Source of the DNA: Pseudomonadota bacterium
GTDB lineage: Bacteria > Pseudomonadota > Alphaproteobacteria > SP197
Assembly: GCA_039028155.1 (NCBI GenBank)
Contig: JBCCIS010000001.1
Coordinates: 124,001-188,000 of the forward strand
DNA: 64,000 nucleotides
Direction of reading: 5' to 3'
This document shows positions 42,115 through 51,232 of the stretch, piece after piece. The translations under genes and the position numbers were made by a program. How positions within the stretch are numbered: the stretch's first letter is position 1; each line of letters starts with the position of its first letter. Below the pieces are notes generated by a model, which had not been told where the DNA came from, searched no databases, and worked only from the letters and a program-made list of their open reading frames with translations.

Positions 42115-43328
42115 CCGCGCTGCCGTGAGGCAACAACAAGCCAGATGAATGCCACGACCTGTACGACGACCCAGGGCCCGAACGCGACCTGATAGCCGAT
42201 CGGCGCGTAACGGCCGCCGTCGAGCGGAAAAAAGTCGAGTACAAAGCCGAAGCCGATCTGCAGCAGGAACGCGCCTGCGAAGGTGAAGAGCGCCATCGAC
42301 GTGTTGACCCGTCCGGCGAGCGCCACCGGAAAGTCCTGGGTCAACGCCGCATAAAAGATCGTCGCCGCGCCGCCGAAGAAGCCGAACAGGAAACACAAGA
42401 GCCATGGCGGCACCGGCGCTTCCAACACGATCAGCGCCTGCACCACGATGAACGCGGCGACACCGGATCCCGCGACCGCGCGGGTCGGCACGCCGCGCCG
42501 GCCGAGCCGCTCGGTGGTGGCGCCCAAGAGCGCGTAGCCGCTCACCATGCCGAGGCCGCCGATCATCAGCGCGTTGGCGGCGGCATGGCCGCTCAGACCC
42601 GGCACATCGCGAAGCCAGGCGCCCAGCCACAGCGCCTGGATCGACATCCAGGCCGCCTGCACAGTCATCACCAGGGGCGCGGTGCCCCAGAACAAGCGCG
42701 AGCGGAAAATCTGGCCGAGGCCGCGAAACTGATCGGCCATGCTTCGCGGTTCGCCTTCCGCTTCTCGGTCGGGCACCGCGATGAAGATGATGATCGCGAC
42801 AAACAGTGTCATACCGGCGACCACCTGAAACAGTTCGCGCCATGTCATGTGGTCCAGCGCAAATTGCACCGGTGCGCTGGCGGCTGCCACGCCCAGGCCG
42901 CCGAAGGCGAGCAGGTATCCGTTGACCAGCGGCAACTTTCTCTTGGGCAGCCACAGCGCAAACGCCTTGAACGAGGCAAGCAGGCAACCGGACACGCCCG
43001 CGCCGATCAGCGCGCGGGCCAGCGCCAGGCTGCCGACATCGTCGCCGAAGGAGAAAGCCAACGCACCCAAGGCCGCGACACCCAGAAGCACCGTCTGCGT
43101 GCGGCGCGGTCCGAACCGGTCGAGCGCCATGCCAAGCGGGATCTGGGCCGCGGCGAAGGCGAGAAAATAGGCTCCTGTCAAAAGGCCGATACCCGCCGCG
43201 TCAATGGCGAGGTCGTTGGCCAGCTCCGGACCCAGAACCGCGTTCACGGTGCGGAAGGAATAGGACAGGAAATAGCCCAGGGCGAACGGCGCGAAAACGC
43301 GCGTAATGATGAAAGCAAGGCTGGGCAT
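42111..43328 (-). CDS. Major facilitator superfamily transporter
   Basis: An integral-membrane transporter of about 405 residues with roughly twelve hydrophobic segments in two halves. The MFS loop 2-3 motif appears as G-M-A-L-D-R-F-G-P-R-R-T (G-x-L-x-D-R-x-G-x-R), and a related G-A-T-T-E-R-L-G-R-R-G occurs in the second half. I favour the ATG at 43328, which places the first helix at the N-terminus; an ATG at 43424 is in frame and no strong ribosome site distinguishes them. The substrate may relate to the two amino-acid-type dehydrogenases that converge on it. Direction of transport unknown. Confidence 0.88.
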   Translation of the reverse strand: MPSLAFIITRVFAPFALGYFLSYSFRTVNAVLGPELANDLAIDAAGIGLLTGAYFLAFAAAQIPLGMALDRFGPRRTQTVLLGVAALGALAFSFGDDVGSLALARALIGAGVSGCLLASFKAFALWLPKRKLPLVNGYLLAFGGLGVAAASAPVQFALDHMTWRELFQVVAGMTLFVAIIIFIAVPDREAEGEPRSMADQFRGLGQIFRSRLFWGTAPLVMTVQAAWMSIQALWLGAWLRDVPGLSGHAAANALMIGGLGMVSGYALLGATTERLGRRGVPTRAVAGSGVAAFIVVQALIVLEAPVPPWLLCFLFGFFGGAATIFYAALTQDFPVALAGRVNTSMALFTFAGAFLLQIGFGFVLDFFPLDGGRYAPIGYQVAFGPWVVVQVVAFIWLVVASRQRG

Positions 43329-43453
43329 GAAAGGCGGTCGACCGGACAAGAAGGTTTGTCCGACTGTTTCTAGGGTGAAAACCCGCCAATGTGAAATCGT
43401 CGGGGCGCGCGGGAATCCTTGCATCGGGTGCCTTTCCGGGGAGAATGCGCGCC

Positions 43454-44866
43454 ATGTCGGACAACAAGAAACATACCGGCGCGCCCGCGGCCAATCCGCT
43501 GTGGGGCGGCCGCTTCGCCGAGGGACCGGCGGCGATCATGGAAGAGATCAACGCTTCCGTGGCCTTCGATCATCGTCTGGCGCAGCAGGACATCACCGGT
43601 TCAAAGGCACACGCCGCCATGCTGGTCGCCCAGGGCATCCTGACCGCCGAGGACGGTGACGCCATCGCCGGCGGGCTTGACCAGATAGCCGCTGAGATCA
43701 CGTCGGGCGCGTTTCACTTCGACCCGGCGCTTGAAGACGTGCACATGAATATCGAGGCGCGCCTGCGCGAGCTGATCGGCGATGCAGCCGGACGCCTGCA
43801 TACCGCGCGCTCGCGCAACGACCAGGTCGCGACCGACATGCGCCTATGGGTCCGCGAGACGATCGACGCGGTCGATGACGAACTGAAGGCCCTGCAGACT
43901 GCCCTGATCGATCAGGCGGAGGCCGCGGCCGCGACAATCTTGCCGGGCTTCACCCATCTGCAACCGGCCCAGCCGGTCACCTTTGGTCATCATCTGATGG
44001 CCTATGTCGAGATGCTGGGCCGCGATCGCGCGCGCTTCGCCGATACCCGCCGGCGGCTCAACGAAAGCCCGCTGGGTGCCGCCGCCCTTGCCGGCACGTC
44101 GTTTGCCGTCGACCGGCAGGCGACGGCCAAGGCGCTCGGTTTCGACCGGCCGGCGGCAAACTCCATGGACGCGGTCAGCGACCGGGATTTCTGCCTGGAG
44201 TTCCTGGCGGCGGCCTCGATCCTGGCGGTGCACCTATCGCGCCTGGCTGAAGAACTGGTGTTGTGGACCAGCCCGGCCTTCGACCTTGTCGCCCTGCCCG
44301 ACAGTCTGACCACCGGCTCGTCAATCATGCCGCAGAAGCGCAATCCCGATGCCGCCGAACTGGTGCGCGGCAAGGCGGGCCGCGTCATTGGCGACCTCAC
44401 CGGCATGCTGACCATGCTGAAGGGCCTGCCGATGACCTACGGCAAGGACATGCAGGAAGATAAGGAGCCGGTGTTCGACGCCGCCGATACGCTGATGTTG
44501 ATCGTCCCCGCGACGACCGCGATGATCGCCGGCATGATCGTGAACACCGAAGCCATGCGCGCGCTGACCGGCCAGGGCTTCCTGACCGCGACCGACCTCG
44601 CCGATTGGCTGGTGCGCGAGCTCGACATGCCGTTTCGCGATGCCCATCACGTGACCGGTGCGGTCGTCAAACTGGCGGAAACAAAGAGCTGTGATCTCAA
44701 CGATCTCAGCCTTGATGACCTGCAGCAAATCGAGCCACGCTTGACCGACAAGGTCTATGACGCGCTCGATATCGATCGCGCGGTGGCCGGCCGTACCAGC
44801 GAAGGCGGTACGGCGCCGGAGAACGTCAAGGCCGCCGTGAAGGAGGCGCGCAAGAGGTTCTTATGA
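43454..44866 (+). CDS. argH: Argininosuccinate lyase
   Basis: A 470-residue enzyme of the fumarase/aspartase superfamily that releases fumarate and arginine from argininosuccinate, the last step of arginine synthesis. The superfamily signature [12 protein letters not shown] is intact. The N-terminal LWGGRF and the D-V-H-M-N-I-E and T-A-R-S-R-N-D-Q segments bind substrate. The ATG at 43454 follows GGGGAG at a spacing of ten; a second ATG lies three codons upstream. ATGA couples it to lptM. This gene, lptM and lysA form a conserved arrangement. Confidence 0.97.
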   Translation: MSDNKKHTGAPAANPLWGGRFAEGPAAIMEEINASVAFDHRLAQQDITGSKAHAAMLVAQGILTAEDGDAIAGGLDQIAAEITSGAFHFDPALEDVHMNIEARLRELIGDAAGRLHTARSRNDQVATDMRLWVRETIDAVDDELKALQTALIDQAEAAAATILPGFTHLQPAQPVTFGHHLMAYVEMLGRDRARFADTRRRLNESPLGAAALAGTSFAVDRQATAKALGFDRPAANSMDAVSDRDFCLEFLAAASILAVHLSRLAEELVLWTSPAFDLVALPDSLTTGSSIMPQKRNPDAAELVRGKAGRVIGDLTGMLTMLKGLPMTYGKDMQEDKEPVFDAADTLMLIVPATTAMIAGMIVNTEAMRALTGQGFLTATDLADWLVRELDMPFRDAHHVTGAVVKLAETKSCDLNDLSLDDLQQIEPRLTDKVYDALDIDRAVAGRTSEGGTAPENVKAAVKEARKRFL

Positions 44867-45021
44867 TGACGCGACGCGAAACACTTGAACTGATCATGGC
44901 GGCGGCGCTGACCACGCTGGTGGCGGCGTGCGGCCGCAAAGGCCCGTTGACCCCGCCGGACAAGATCGACCCCGACGATCCCGACGAGTACGAACTGGAA
45001 CCGGACGAGTACGTCTTTTGA
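44863..45021 (+). CDS. lptM: LptM/YifL-type small lipoprotein
   Basis: A 52-residue lipoprotein. After a short arginine-containing start, the hydrophobic signal [14 protein letters not shown] ends in a lipobox whose cysteine becomes lipidated. The mature protein starts [10 protein letters not shown], the LptM signature, then a short acidic tail. LptM helps the outer-membrane LPS translocon LptDE mature its disulfides. The ATG overlaps the argH stop and the stop overlaps the TTG of lysA. The position between argH and lysA is the usual one in proteobacteria. Confidence 0.92.
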   Translation: MMTRRETLELIMAAALTTLVAACGRKGPLTPPDKIDPDDPDEYELEPDEYVF

Positions 45022-46310
45022 ACCCGTTCACCTATCACCACGGCGCGCTGCACGCCGAGGACACTCCCCTTGCGGCGATCGCGGAAGAGGTCGGCACGCC
45101 ATTCTATTGTTATGCGCAGGAAGCGCTTGAAGAGCGCTATCGCCGGCTGGCGGCAGCCTGCGCGGAATCGGGGACCAAAATCGCGTACGCGGTAAAGGCG
45201 AACGGCAACCTGGCCGTTATCGCCACCTTCGCCCGGCTTGGCGCCGGCGCCGACATCGTCTCGGGCGGCGAGTTGCAGCGCGCGCTTGCCGCCGGCGTGC
45301 CGGCGGACCGCATTGTCTTCTCCGGCGTCGGCAAGACCTGCGACGAGATCGCCATGGCGCTCGACCACGGCGTCGGGCAGCTGAACGTCGAGTCCGTGGA
45401 TGAACTGGCCGATATCAGCCGCGTCGCCGCGTCGCGGGATACGAAGGCGCCGATCGCGCTGCGCGTCAATCCCGATGTCGCCGCCGGGGGCCACGACAAG
45501 ATCTCGACCGGCCGCAAGACCGACAAGTTCGGTGTCGCGTTTGACGGGGCGGCCGATCTTTATGCCCGTGCCGCCGCCGATGCTCATCTGGAGCCGCGGG
45601 GTCTCGCAATCCACATCGGCTCGCAGATCCACGATCTCAGCGCCTTCGAGACCGCGATCGATCGTCTCGTCGTACTGCGCGGTCAGATCCGCGATGCCGG
45701 CCACGCGGTACCCCATCTCGACCTGGGTGGCGGGCTGGGCGTCGCGTACGACGGCGGCGAGGATATGCCGCCGGCGCCCTATGGCGGCCTTTTGGCCCGG
45801 GTCGCGGCGGAAACCGGCGCGGAACTGACCATCGAGCCGGGCCGCTGGCTGGTTGCCGGCGCCGGGTTGCTTGTCGGGCAGGTGCTGGCGACCAAAGATG
45901 CCGGTGACCGCCGGTTCGTCATCGTTGATGCCGCCATGAACGACCTGATCCGCCCGGCGCTCTATGAGGCCAGCCACCCGGTGTGGCCGGTCAAAAAACC
46001 GCCGGAAAAGGCGGCTACTGAGGTTATCACGCTGGCCGGTCCGGTCTGCGAATCAACCGACGTTCTGGCCCGCGACGTGGCGCTTTCGGGCGTCGAAACC
46101 GGCGACCTGGTCGCCATCGGCATGGCCGGTGCCTACGGGGCGGTGCTGTCTTCGGGCTATAATGGCCGACGCCTGGTGCCCGAGGTGATGGTACGAGGAC
46201 GTGATTTTACCGTCGTTCGCCGACGGCCTACATATGAGGAGTCCATGGCGCTCGACAGTCTGCCCGACTGGATGGCAGGCCCGGATGGCGCCAAACGAGG
46301 CGTGGCATGA
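45018..46310 (+). CDS. lysA: Diaminopimelate decarboxylase
   Basis: A 430-residue PLP enzyme that decarboxylates meso-diaminopimelate to L-lysine. The TTG at 45018 overlaps the lptM stop and gives the usual N-terminus. PLP is held by the lysine in I-A-Y-A-V-K-A-N-G-N, and by H-I-G-S-Q and G-G-G-L-G-V. The substrate motif E-P-G-R-W and the interface C-E-S-T-D are present near 275 and 345. It is ATGA-coupled to the TIGR02302 gene, an arrangement typical of alphaproteobacteria. Confidence 0.97.
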   Translation: MNPFTYHHGALHAEDTPLAAIAEEVGTPFYCYAQEALEERYRRLAAACAESGTKIAYAVKANGNLAVIATFARLGAGADIVSGGELQRALAAGVPADRIVFSGVGKTCDEIAMALDHGVGQLNVESVDELADISRVAASRDTKAPIALRVNPDVAAGGHDKISTGRKTDKFGVAFDGAADLYARAAADAHLEPRGLAIHIGSQIHDLSAFETAIDRLVVLRGQIRDAGHAVPHLDLGGGLGVAYDGGEDMPPAPYGGLLARVAAETGAELTIEPGRWLVAGAGLLVGQVLATKDAGDRRFVIVDAAMNDLIRPALYEASHPVWPVKKPPEKAATEVITLAGPVCESTDVLARDVALSGVETGDLVAIGMAGAYGAVLSSGYNGRRLVPEVMVRGRDFTVVRRRPTYEESMALDSLPDWMAGPDGAKRGVA

Positions 46311-48721
46311 GCGAAGAGAGCCCGGCTAACCGGCCCGGAAGCCGCCCCCTAGCGGTGCAGCGGCGCATTCTGCTCGCCCAGGCCGCGCTTGCGTGGGAAG
46401 ACCTGCTGCCGCGCCTGTGGCGCAGCATCGCGCTTGTTGCTGGATTCGTCGGTGTCACGCTGCTGGGTCTGTGGCTTTGGCTGCCGGGCTGGCTGCATAT
46501 CGTTATTCTCGCTGCATTTGTCGTTCTACTGCCATACTTCCTGTGGCGCGACCTGCCGGGCTGGCGCATCCCGGGTGAAGCCGAAGCCCTGCGGCGCCTG
46601 GAGCTTAAAAGCGGCTTCGATCACCGCCCCCTGACGGCGCTGGAGGACAGTTTTGCCGGGGATCGCCGGGACAGCGCGAGCCACGCCCTGTGGCAGGCCC
46701 ATCGGCGCCGCGTGCGCCAGGCGATAAAACGGCTGAAGGTCGGCTGGCCAGCCTCAAAGGTCGCCCATCGTGACAGCTACGCTCTGCGCGGCATCGCGGG
46801 CCTGGTGCTGGTGGCCGGACTTGTGGTCGGCTGGCAACAGGCCGGACCTAACTTCGCCGCCGCGTTTAAACCTGATTTCAGCCGCGCGCTGGCATCATCG
46901 TCAGCCGGCGAACTGACCTTGTGGATCACGCCGCCCGCCTATACCGGCGTGCCGCCGCTCTGGCTTGATCCGACGACCGCGGCCGAGACGACCGAGCCGG
47001 TCGTTATCCCGGCCGGCAGCGAACTGGTCGCCCAGGTGCGCGGCGGCAGTCAGACGCCTGAAGTCGTCATCGACGAGGCGACAACCAGCTTTGAACAGGC
47101 GGGGTCGTCGAGCTTCCAGATCACCCTGGAGCTGGAGGCCGGCAGTCGGTTGGCGTTCCAGCAGGGCGGCAGTGAGCTTGCCGCCTGGCCGATTGATGTC
47201 ATCCCGGACCGGGTGCCAACCGTCGCGCTGACCGAAGAGCCCCAGGAAACGCTGCGCACGACGCTGCGCCTCGATGTCGCGGCCGAGGACGATTACGGCA
47301 TCGAGAACGTCCGCGCCCGGATTTCGCGGGTTGCGGTTCCCGATGAGATCATGGAACTCTCGGTGCCGATCGCACACAGCGGCGTGCGCGAAGCCAAGGG
47401 TCCATCCTTCTATGACCTGACGCCCCATCCCTGGGCCGGCCTCGACGTCACGATGCAGCTCTTCGCCACCGACGTGACCGGCCAGACCGGCCAAAGCGAG
47501 ATCTATACGTTCAAGCTGCCGCGCCGCTACTTCTACCACATGGTCGCACGTGAGATCGCCGACCTGCGCCAGGCCCTGGTGCAGGATCCGGGCCTGCGTG
47601 AGGAGACTGCCGAGGCGTTGGCGGCGCTGACCTTGGATCCGGAAGCCTATCTGAGCGACGTCACGGTTCACCTGGCGCTGATCACCAGCGCCAACCGTCT
47701 GATGCTCGACCAGAGCGATCCTGGCATGGACGCGGTCATCGCCTTGATGTGGGATACCGCGCTCGCCATTGAGGAAGGGCCGCTGGCGTTCGCCGAACGG
47801 CGCGTGCGCGACCTGCAGCAGCAGCTTCTGGAAGCGCTGTCGGAAGGCGCCACCGATGACGAGATCGTTCAGCTGATCGATGAACTGCGCCAAGCCATGG
47901 AAGATTACATGCGCGCGCTTTCCAACCGCCTGCGCACCGATCCCGGTGAACTGTTCGACCCGACGGACGCGCTGAAGGCCGTGGGCAGCCGTGAGCTCAC
48001 CGATCTGGTCGATCAGTTGCGCGACCTCGTCAATTCCGGATCCCGCGATGCCGCCCAGACGCTTCTGAGCCGCATGCAGGAGATCATGGAGAACATCTCT
48101 GTCGGCAACCTCTCCGACCTGACCGGCGCGGTCAGCGCGCAAGCGGCCGAAGTGCTGCAGACCGTGCGCCAGCTCATGAGCGGCCAACAGGAACTGCTGG
48201 ACGAAACCTTCCGCATGCTGCGCGAAGAAGATGCCGAAGGCGTCGACAGTTCCGGCGCCTTTGCCGGCCAGACCCAATTGCAACAATCGCTGCAAGAACT
48301 GATGGAACGTATGGAGGAGTTCGGTTTCGGCGCGCCGCGGGAGTTCGATCGCGCCGACCGCTCCATGGGCCGTTCCGCGCGCCAACTGGAAAACGACCGT
48401 CCCGGTCAAGCCGTCGACCACCAGACCGAAGCGATCGAGCAACTACGTGCCGGCGCCGACGCACTGATGGAAAGCCTGATGGAGCAGGCCGGCGAAGAGA
48501 TGGCTGGCGAAGGCCAGAACTTCTTCGGCGCGCCGCGCGATCCCATGGGTCGTCATCTCGGCGGCGACGGCGGCGAGGATACCGGCGACTTCCAGCTGCC
48601 GGATCGCGGCGCCATTGTGCGCGCCCGCGAGATCCTGGACGAACTTTACAAGCGCGCCAGCGAGCAGCACCGCCCGGTCGACGAACAGCAGTACCTGGAG
48701 CGCCTGCTGCGCCGCTTCTAG
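46307..48721 (+). CDS. TIGR02302 (DUF4175) family membrane protein
   Basis: An 804-residue protein of the alphaproteobacterial TIGR02302 family. Two transmembrane helices occupy about 42-85 (W-R-S-I-A-L-V-A... and I-V-I-L-A-A-F-V-V-L-L-P-Y-F), with another near 155-172. A long helical, Gln/Glu-rich domain follows, with coiled-coil stretches around 470-740 (RDLQQQLLEALSEG, QSLQELMERMEEFG) and a C-terminal segment REILDELYKRASEQ. The biochemical role is not known; location beside lysA suggests an envelope function. It is coupled to lysA by ATGA. A repeat of family 1 follows the gene. Confidence 0.88.
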   Translation: MSEESPANRPGSRPLAVQRRILLAQAALAWEDLLPRLWRSIALVAGFVGVTLLGLWLWLPGWLHIVILAAFVVLLPYFLWRDLPGWRIPGEAEALRRLELKSGFDHRPLTALEDSFAGDRRDSASHALWQAHRRRVRQAIKRLKVGWPASKVAHRDSYALRGIAGLVLVAGLVVGWQQAGPNFAAAFKPDFSRALASSSAGELTLWITPPAYTGVPPLWLDPTTAAETTEPVVIPAGSELVAQVRGGSQTPEVVIDEATTSFEQAGSSSFQITLELEAGSRLAFQQGGSELAAWPIDVIPDRVPTVALTEEPQETLRTTLRLDVAAEDDYGIENVRARISRVAVPDEIMELSVPIAHSGVREAKGPSFYDLTPHPWAGLDVTMQLFATDVTGQTGQSEIYTFKLPRRYFYHMVAREIADLRQALVQDPGLREETAEALAALTLDPEAYLSDVTVHLALITSANRLMLDQSDPGMDAVIALMWDTALAIEEGPLAFAERRVRDLQQQLLEALSEGATDDEIVQLIDELRQAMEDYMRALSNRLRTDPGELFDPTDALKAVGSRELTDLVDQLRDLVNSGSRDAAQTLLSRMQEIMENISVGNLSDLTGAVSAQAAEVLQTVRQLMSGQQELLDETFRMLREEDAEGVDSSGAFAGQTQLQQSLQELMERMEEFGFGAPREFDRADRSMGRSARQLENDRPGQAVDHQTEAIEQLRAGADALMESLMEQAGEEMAGEGQNFFGAPRDPMGRHLGGDGGEDTGDFQLPDRGAIVRAREILDELYKRASEQHRPVDEQQYLERLLRRF

Positions 48722-48741
48722 TGTGCCTACATTTTGTTGTT

Positions 48742-48860
48742 GGCATCACCAGCCCGCTCCCCCGCCCTGCCACCCATGGCAGCATCCTCGGGGTGGCCTC
48801 GGCGAAAACGCCTCTCGGCGTTTTGCCCCGGAGGGCGGGGGAGTGGGTTGGCACCGGTTC
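48742..48860. repeat. Dispersed palindromic repeat, family 1, copy 2
   Basis: About 119 bases between the TIGR02302 and acetyltransferase genes, matching copy 1 at 1052-1170 in the opposite orientation. Outer arms pair GCTCCCCCGCCC with GGGCGGGGGAG. The inner stem GGCGAAAACGCC and GGCGTTTTGCC is the best-conserved part. The central ACCCATGGCAGC is the same in both copies. Confidence 0.85.
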
Positions 48861-48891
48861 CGCGTAAGCAAGCACTAACAGGGATGACGAC

Positions 48892-49437
48892 GTGAGCGAG
48901 GTTCCGTCGACCAAGCCGGACTTCATCGTGCGCGACGGTTGCCCGGACGACATCGCCGCGACCACCCGCATCTATGCGATCGAGGTCCGCGAGGGCAGCG
49001 CCTCGTTTGAACTCACCGCGCCCGACGAAGCGGAAATGACGTATCGGTTCGAAACGATCCGGGACGCCGGCCTCCCCTATCTGGTGGCCGAGGACAGAAG
49101 CGGCCAGATTCTGGGATATGCCTATGCCGGGTCGTACAGATCTCGCCCAGCCTATGGTGCGACGGTCGAGAACTCCGTTTATGTCGTCACCGAAGCGCGC
49201 GGCAGGGGTGTCGGGCGCGCCCTGCTCGCGGCGTTGATCGAACGGTGCCGTCAGGCCGGAAAGCGCGAAATGATCGCCGTCATCGGCGATTCAGCCAACA
49301 CCGGCTCGATCGCCTTGCACCGCGCACTCGGTTTCCGCGACGCCGGTGTGCTGCGCGACGTCGGTCGCAAGCACGGGCGCTGGCTCGACACCGTTTTGAT
49401 GCAGTTCTCGCTACACGATGATGAAGGAGAGCGGTAA
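48892..49437 (+). CDS. GNAT acetyltransferase, phosphinothricin acetyltransferase-like
   Basis: A 181-residue acetyl-CoA-dependent N-acetyltransferase. The opening F-I-V-R-D-G-C-P-D-D-I-A and the sequence G-S-A-S-F-E-L, G-Y-A-Y-A-G-S-Y-R-S-R-P-A-Y, then E-N-S-V-Y-V match the phosphinothricin acetyltransferase subfamily. The acetyl-CoA loop is R-G-R-G-V-G-R-A-L-L. G-F-R-D-A-G-V-L-R-D-V-G-R-K-H-G-R-W-L-D follows as expected. GTG start at 48892. Family members acetylate phosphinothricin, methionine sulfoximine or other amino acids; which one here is not clear. Confidence 0.9.
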   Translation: MSEVPSTKPDFIVRDGCPDDIAATTRIYAIEVREGSASFELTAPDEAEMTYRFETIRDAGLPYLVAEDRSGQILGYAYAGSYRSRPAYGATVENSVYVVTEARGRGVGRALLAALIERCRQAGKREMIAVIGDSANTGSIALHRALGFRDAGVLRDVGRKHGRWLDTVLMQFSLHDDEGER

Positions 49438-49453
49438 CAGCTGCCGTTGCGCG

Positions 49454-50410
49454 CTATCGAAGATCGTCGAAAGTGACCAGAATGTCGGTCTCGTCGCCGG
49501 TTACCGGTGGGTCGGGATAGATATCGCGAAACCCGGTGTCACCGCCCGGTGCCAGAACCTCGGCCGTCGCGACAAATGTCCAGAACGTCGTGACCTGACC
49601 CGCCTGATCCAGCAGCTCGGCACGGAGCATGGGCAACAGGCTCAAGTCCGGTCCGGCGTTGACCACGCGTCCTGAGACGATCAGTACCTTGTCGCCGTTT
49701 TCGTCGATCACCTCGAACGCGACATCTTCGAGTTTCAGATTGTGCGAGCTCGGCGGACCGACCAAGTCGAGCGCGGCATAGGCCGGCAGGGTTTGAGGAA
49801 ACGCCTGAAGGACATCGGCACGCCACTGGTAAAGCGCGGCTCCGGCCGCGACCAGCAGCAGCACGACCAACACGAGAACGCGCCCGCGACCTCCGGACGA
49901 CCGACTATCGGCATCGTCTGGGCCGACAACGCGGCTAACGTCAAAGTCGGGCGTATGGTCGACTGGTACGCTGTCGCTGGTCTCCTCGACCGGTGTTTCC
50001 GCCGTCGGCTGCTCGATCTCTGATCGATCGGTGACGGCCACGTCAGCATCAGACGTCGATGTCTCGATTTCGGTGGCGGCCGCGGCAACGACCAAGGATG
50101 GTCTCTCGGCCGGCGACGCAATCTCAGGCGACGGTTCATCTGGCGCCGGCTCATCTGGTGGCGGCACGGACGCCACGTCAGGGCCGGTTTTTGCGTCTAC
50201 AGTGCGCTCAGCATCGGATTCGGGGCGCGGCGGGATGGCCGGCGGCGCGTCATTGGCGGACAACGGCGCCGAAACCTCGGATTCAGCCACATCGGCAGCC
50301 TGAAACCAGACGTGTTTACAGGCCGAACACTTAACTTTACGGCCCGTCGTGCCCAGGGCACCGTCGGGAATCTGGAAGCGGGATCCGCAAGATGGACAGG
50401 TTAGGATCAT
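49454..50410 (-). CDS. Zinc-ribbon (MJ0042) and DUF3426 membrane protein
   Basis: A 318-residue protein with an N-terminal MJ0042-type zinc finger, M-I-L-T-C-P-S-C-G and V-K-C-S-A-C-K-H-V-W-F. A long proline/glutamate/aspartate-rich linker follows (about 45-165), then one transmembrane helix (R-V-L-V-L-V-V-L-L-L-V-A-A-G-A-A-L-Y) and a C-terminal DUF3426 domain that includes V-S-G-R-V-V-N. The ribbon would be cytosolic and the domain periplasmic. It is divergent from ftsE, a placement seen in other alphaproteobacteria. The function is not established. Confidence 0.88.
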   Translation of the reverse strand: MILTCPSCGSRFQIPDGALGTTGRKVKCSACKHVWFQAADVAESEVSAPLSANDAPPAIPPRPESDAERTVDAKTGPDVASVPPPDEPAPDEPSPEIASPAERPSLVVAAAATEIETSTSDADVAVTDRSEIEQPTAETPVEETSDSVPVDHTPDFDVSRVVGPDDADSRSSGGRGRVLVLVVLLLVAAGAALYQWRADVLQAFPQTLPAYAALDLVGPPSSHNLKLEDVAFEVIDENGDKVLIVSGRVVNAGPDLSLLPMLRAELLDQAGQVTTFWTFVATAEVLAPGGDTGFRDIYPDPPVTGDETDILVTFDDLR

Positions 50411-50497
50411 GTCCGTTCACATACTGACTATCAAAATAGCTACTATGCTCTATAGGCGTGGGCGCGGTGGCTGGCAAGATTCGCCGAACGTGCGAAA

Positions 50498-51232
50498 GTG
50501 GACACGAGGACACGGGCTCAGGGACTAAAACCGTTGGTGCGTTTCGAAAATGTCGGCCTGCGCTATGGCAACGGGCCGGAAGTGCTGCACGATGTCAGCC
50601 TTTCACTGGCGCCGGGCTCCTACCATTTTCTGGTCGGCGCCAGCGGCGCCGGCAAATCGTCACTGCTGAGCCTGCTTTACCTGGCGCGCCGCCCCACGCG
50701 CGGCCTGATTCAGATGTTCGACCACGATATCGCCGCGGTGCCGCGTGACCAGATGCCGGCGCTCAGGCGCAAGATCGGCGTCGTTTTCCAGGATTATCAC
50801 CTGCTGGACCATCTTTCGACGTTGGAGAACGTCGCCCTGCCCCTGCGCGTCGCCGGCAACGATCGCGGCAAGATCCGCGACCACGTGATCGAGCTCTTGG
50901 AGTGGGTCGGCCTGGGCGACAAGCTGGACATGCGCCCGCCCGCGCTTTCCGGCGGCGAGAAACAGCGTGTCGCGGTCGCCAGGGCGGTGATCGCGCGCCC
51001 CAAGCTGTTATTGGCGGACGAGCCGACCGGCAATCTGGACGACACCATCGGCGAACGGCTGATGCGCCTGTTCGAAGAACTCAACCGGTTGGGCACGACC
51101 CTGGTTGTCGCGACCCACAACAACAACCTGCCCGTCCGTTTTCCCCATCCCGTCCTGCGCCTTGAGGACGGCGAGCTGCACCCCGTGGCGAACCAGGGGG
51201 GCGGTCGCCATGCTGTTTCGACGGCGTCATGA
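50498..51232 (+). CDS. ftsE: Cell-division ABC transporter ATPase FtsE
   Basis: A 244-residue ATPase. Walker A is G-A-S-G-A-G-K-S (47-54), the signature L-S-G-G-E-K-Q-R-V-A-V-A-R-A, Walker B L-L-L-A-D-E-P-T-G-N-L-D, with Q-loop V-F-Q-D-Y-H-L-L. With FtsX it forms the complex that controls septal peptidoglycan hydrolases during division. Two starts are possible: GTG at 50498, used here, or a GTG at 50537, which gives the common V-R-F-E-N-V-G beginning. Neither has a strong ribosome site. It overlaps ftsX by 23 bases. Confidence 0.95.
   Translation: MDTRTRAQGLKPLVRFENVGLRYGNGPEVLHDVSLSLAPGSYHFLVGASGAGKSSLLSLLYLARRPTRGLIQMFDHDIAAVPRDQMPALRRKIGVVFQDYHLLDHLSTLENVALPLRVAGNDRGKIRDHVIELLEWVGLGDKLDMRPPALSGGEKQRVAVARAVIARPKLLLADEPTGNLDDTIGERLMRLFEELNRLGTTLVVATHNNNLPVRFPHPVLRLEDGELHPVANQGGGRHAVSTAS

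Noticed and set aside
46901-48442. Long open frame opposite the TIGR02302 gene
   Set aside because: Also a composition-driven shadow; no start site support and no family resemblance.
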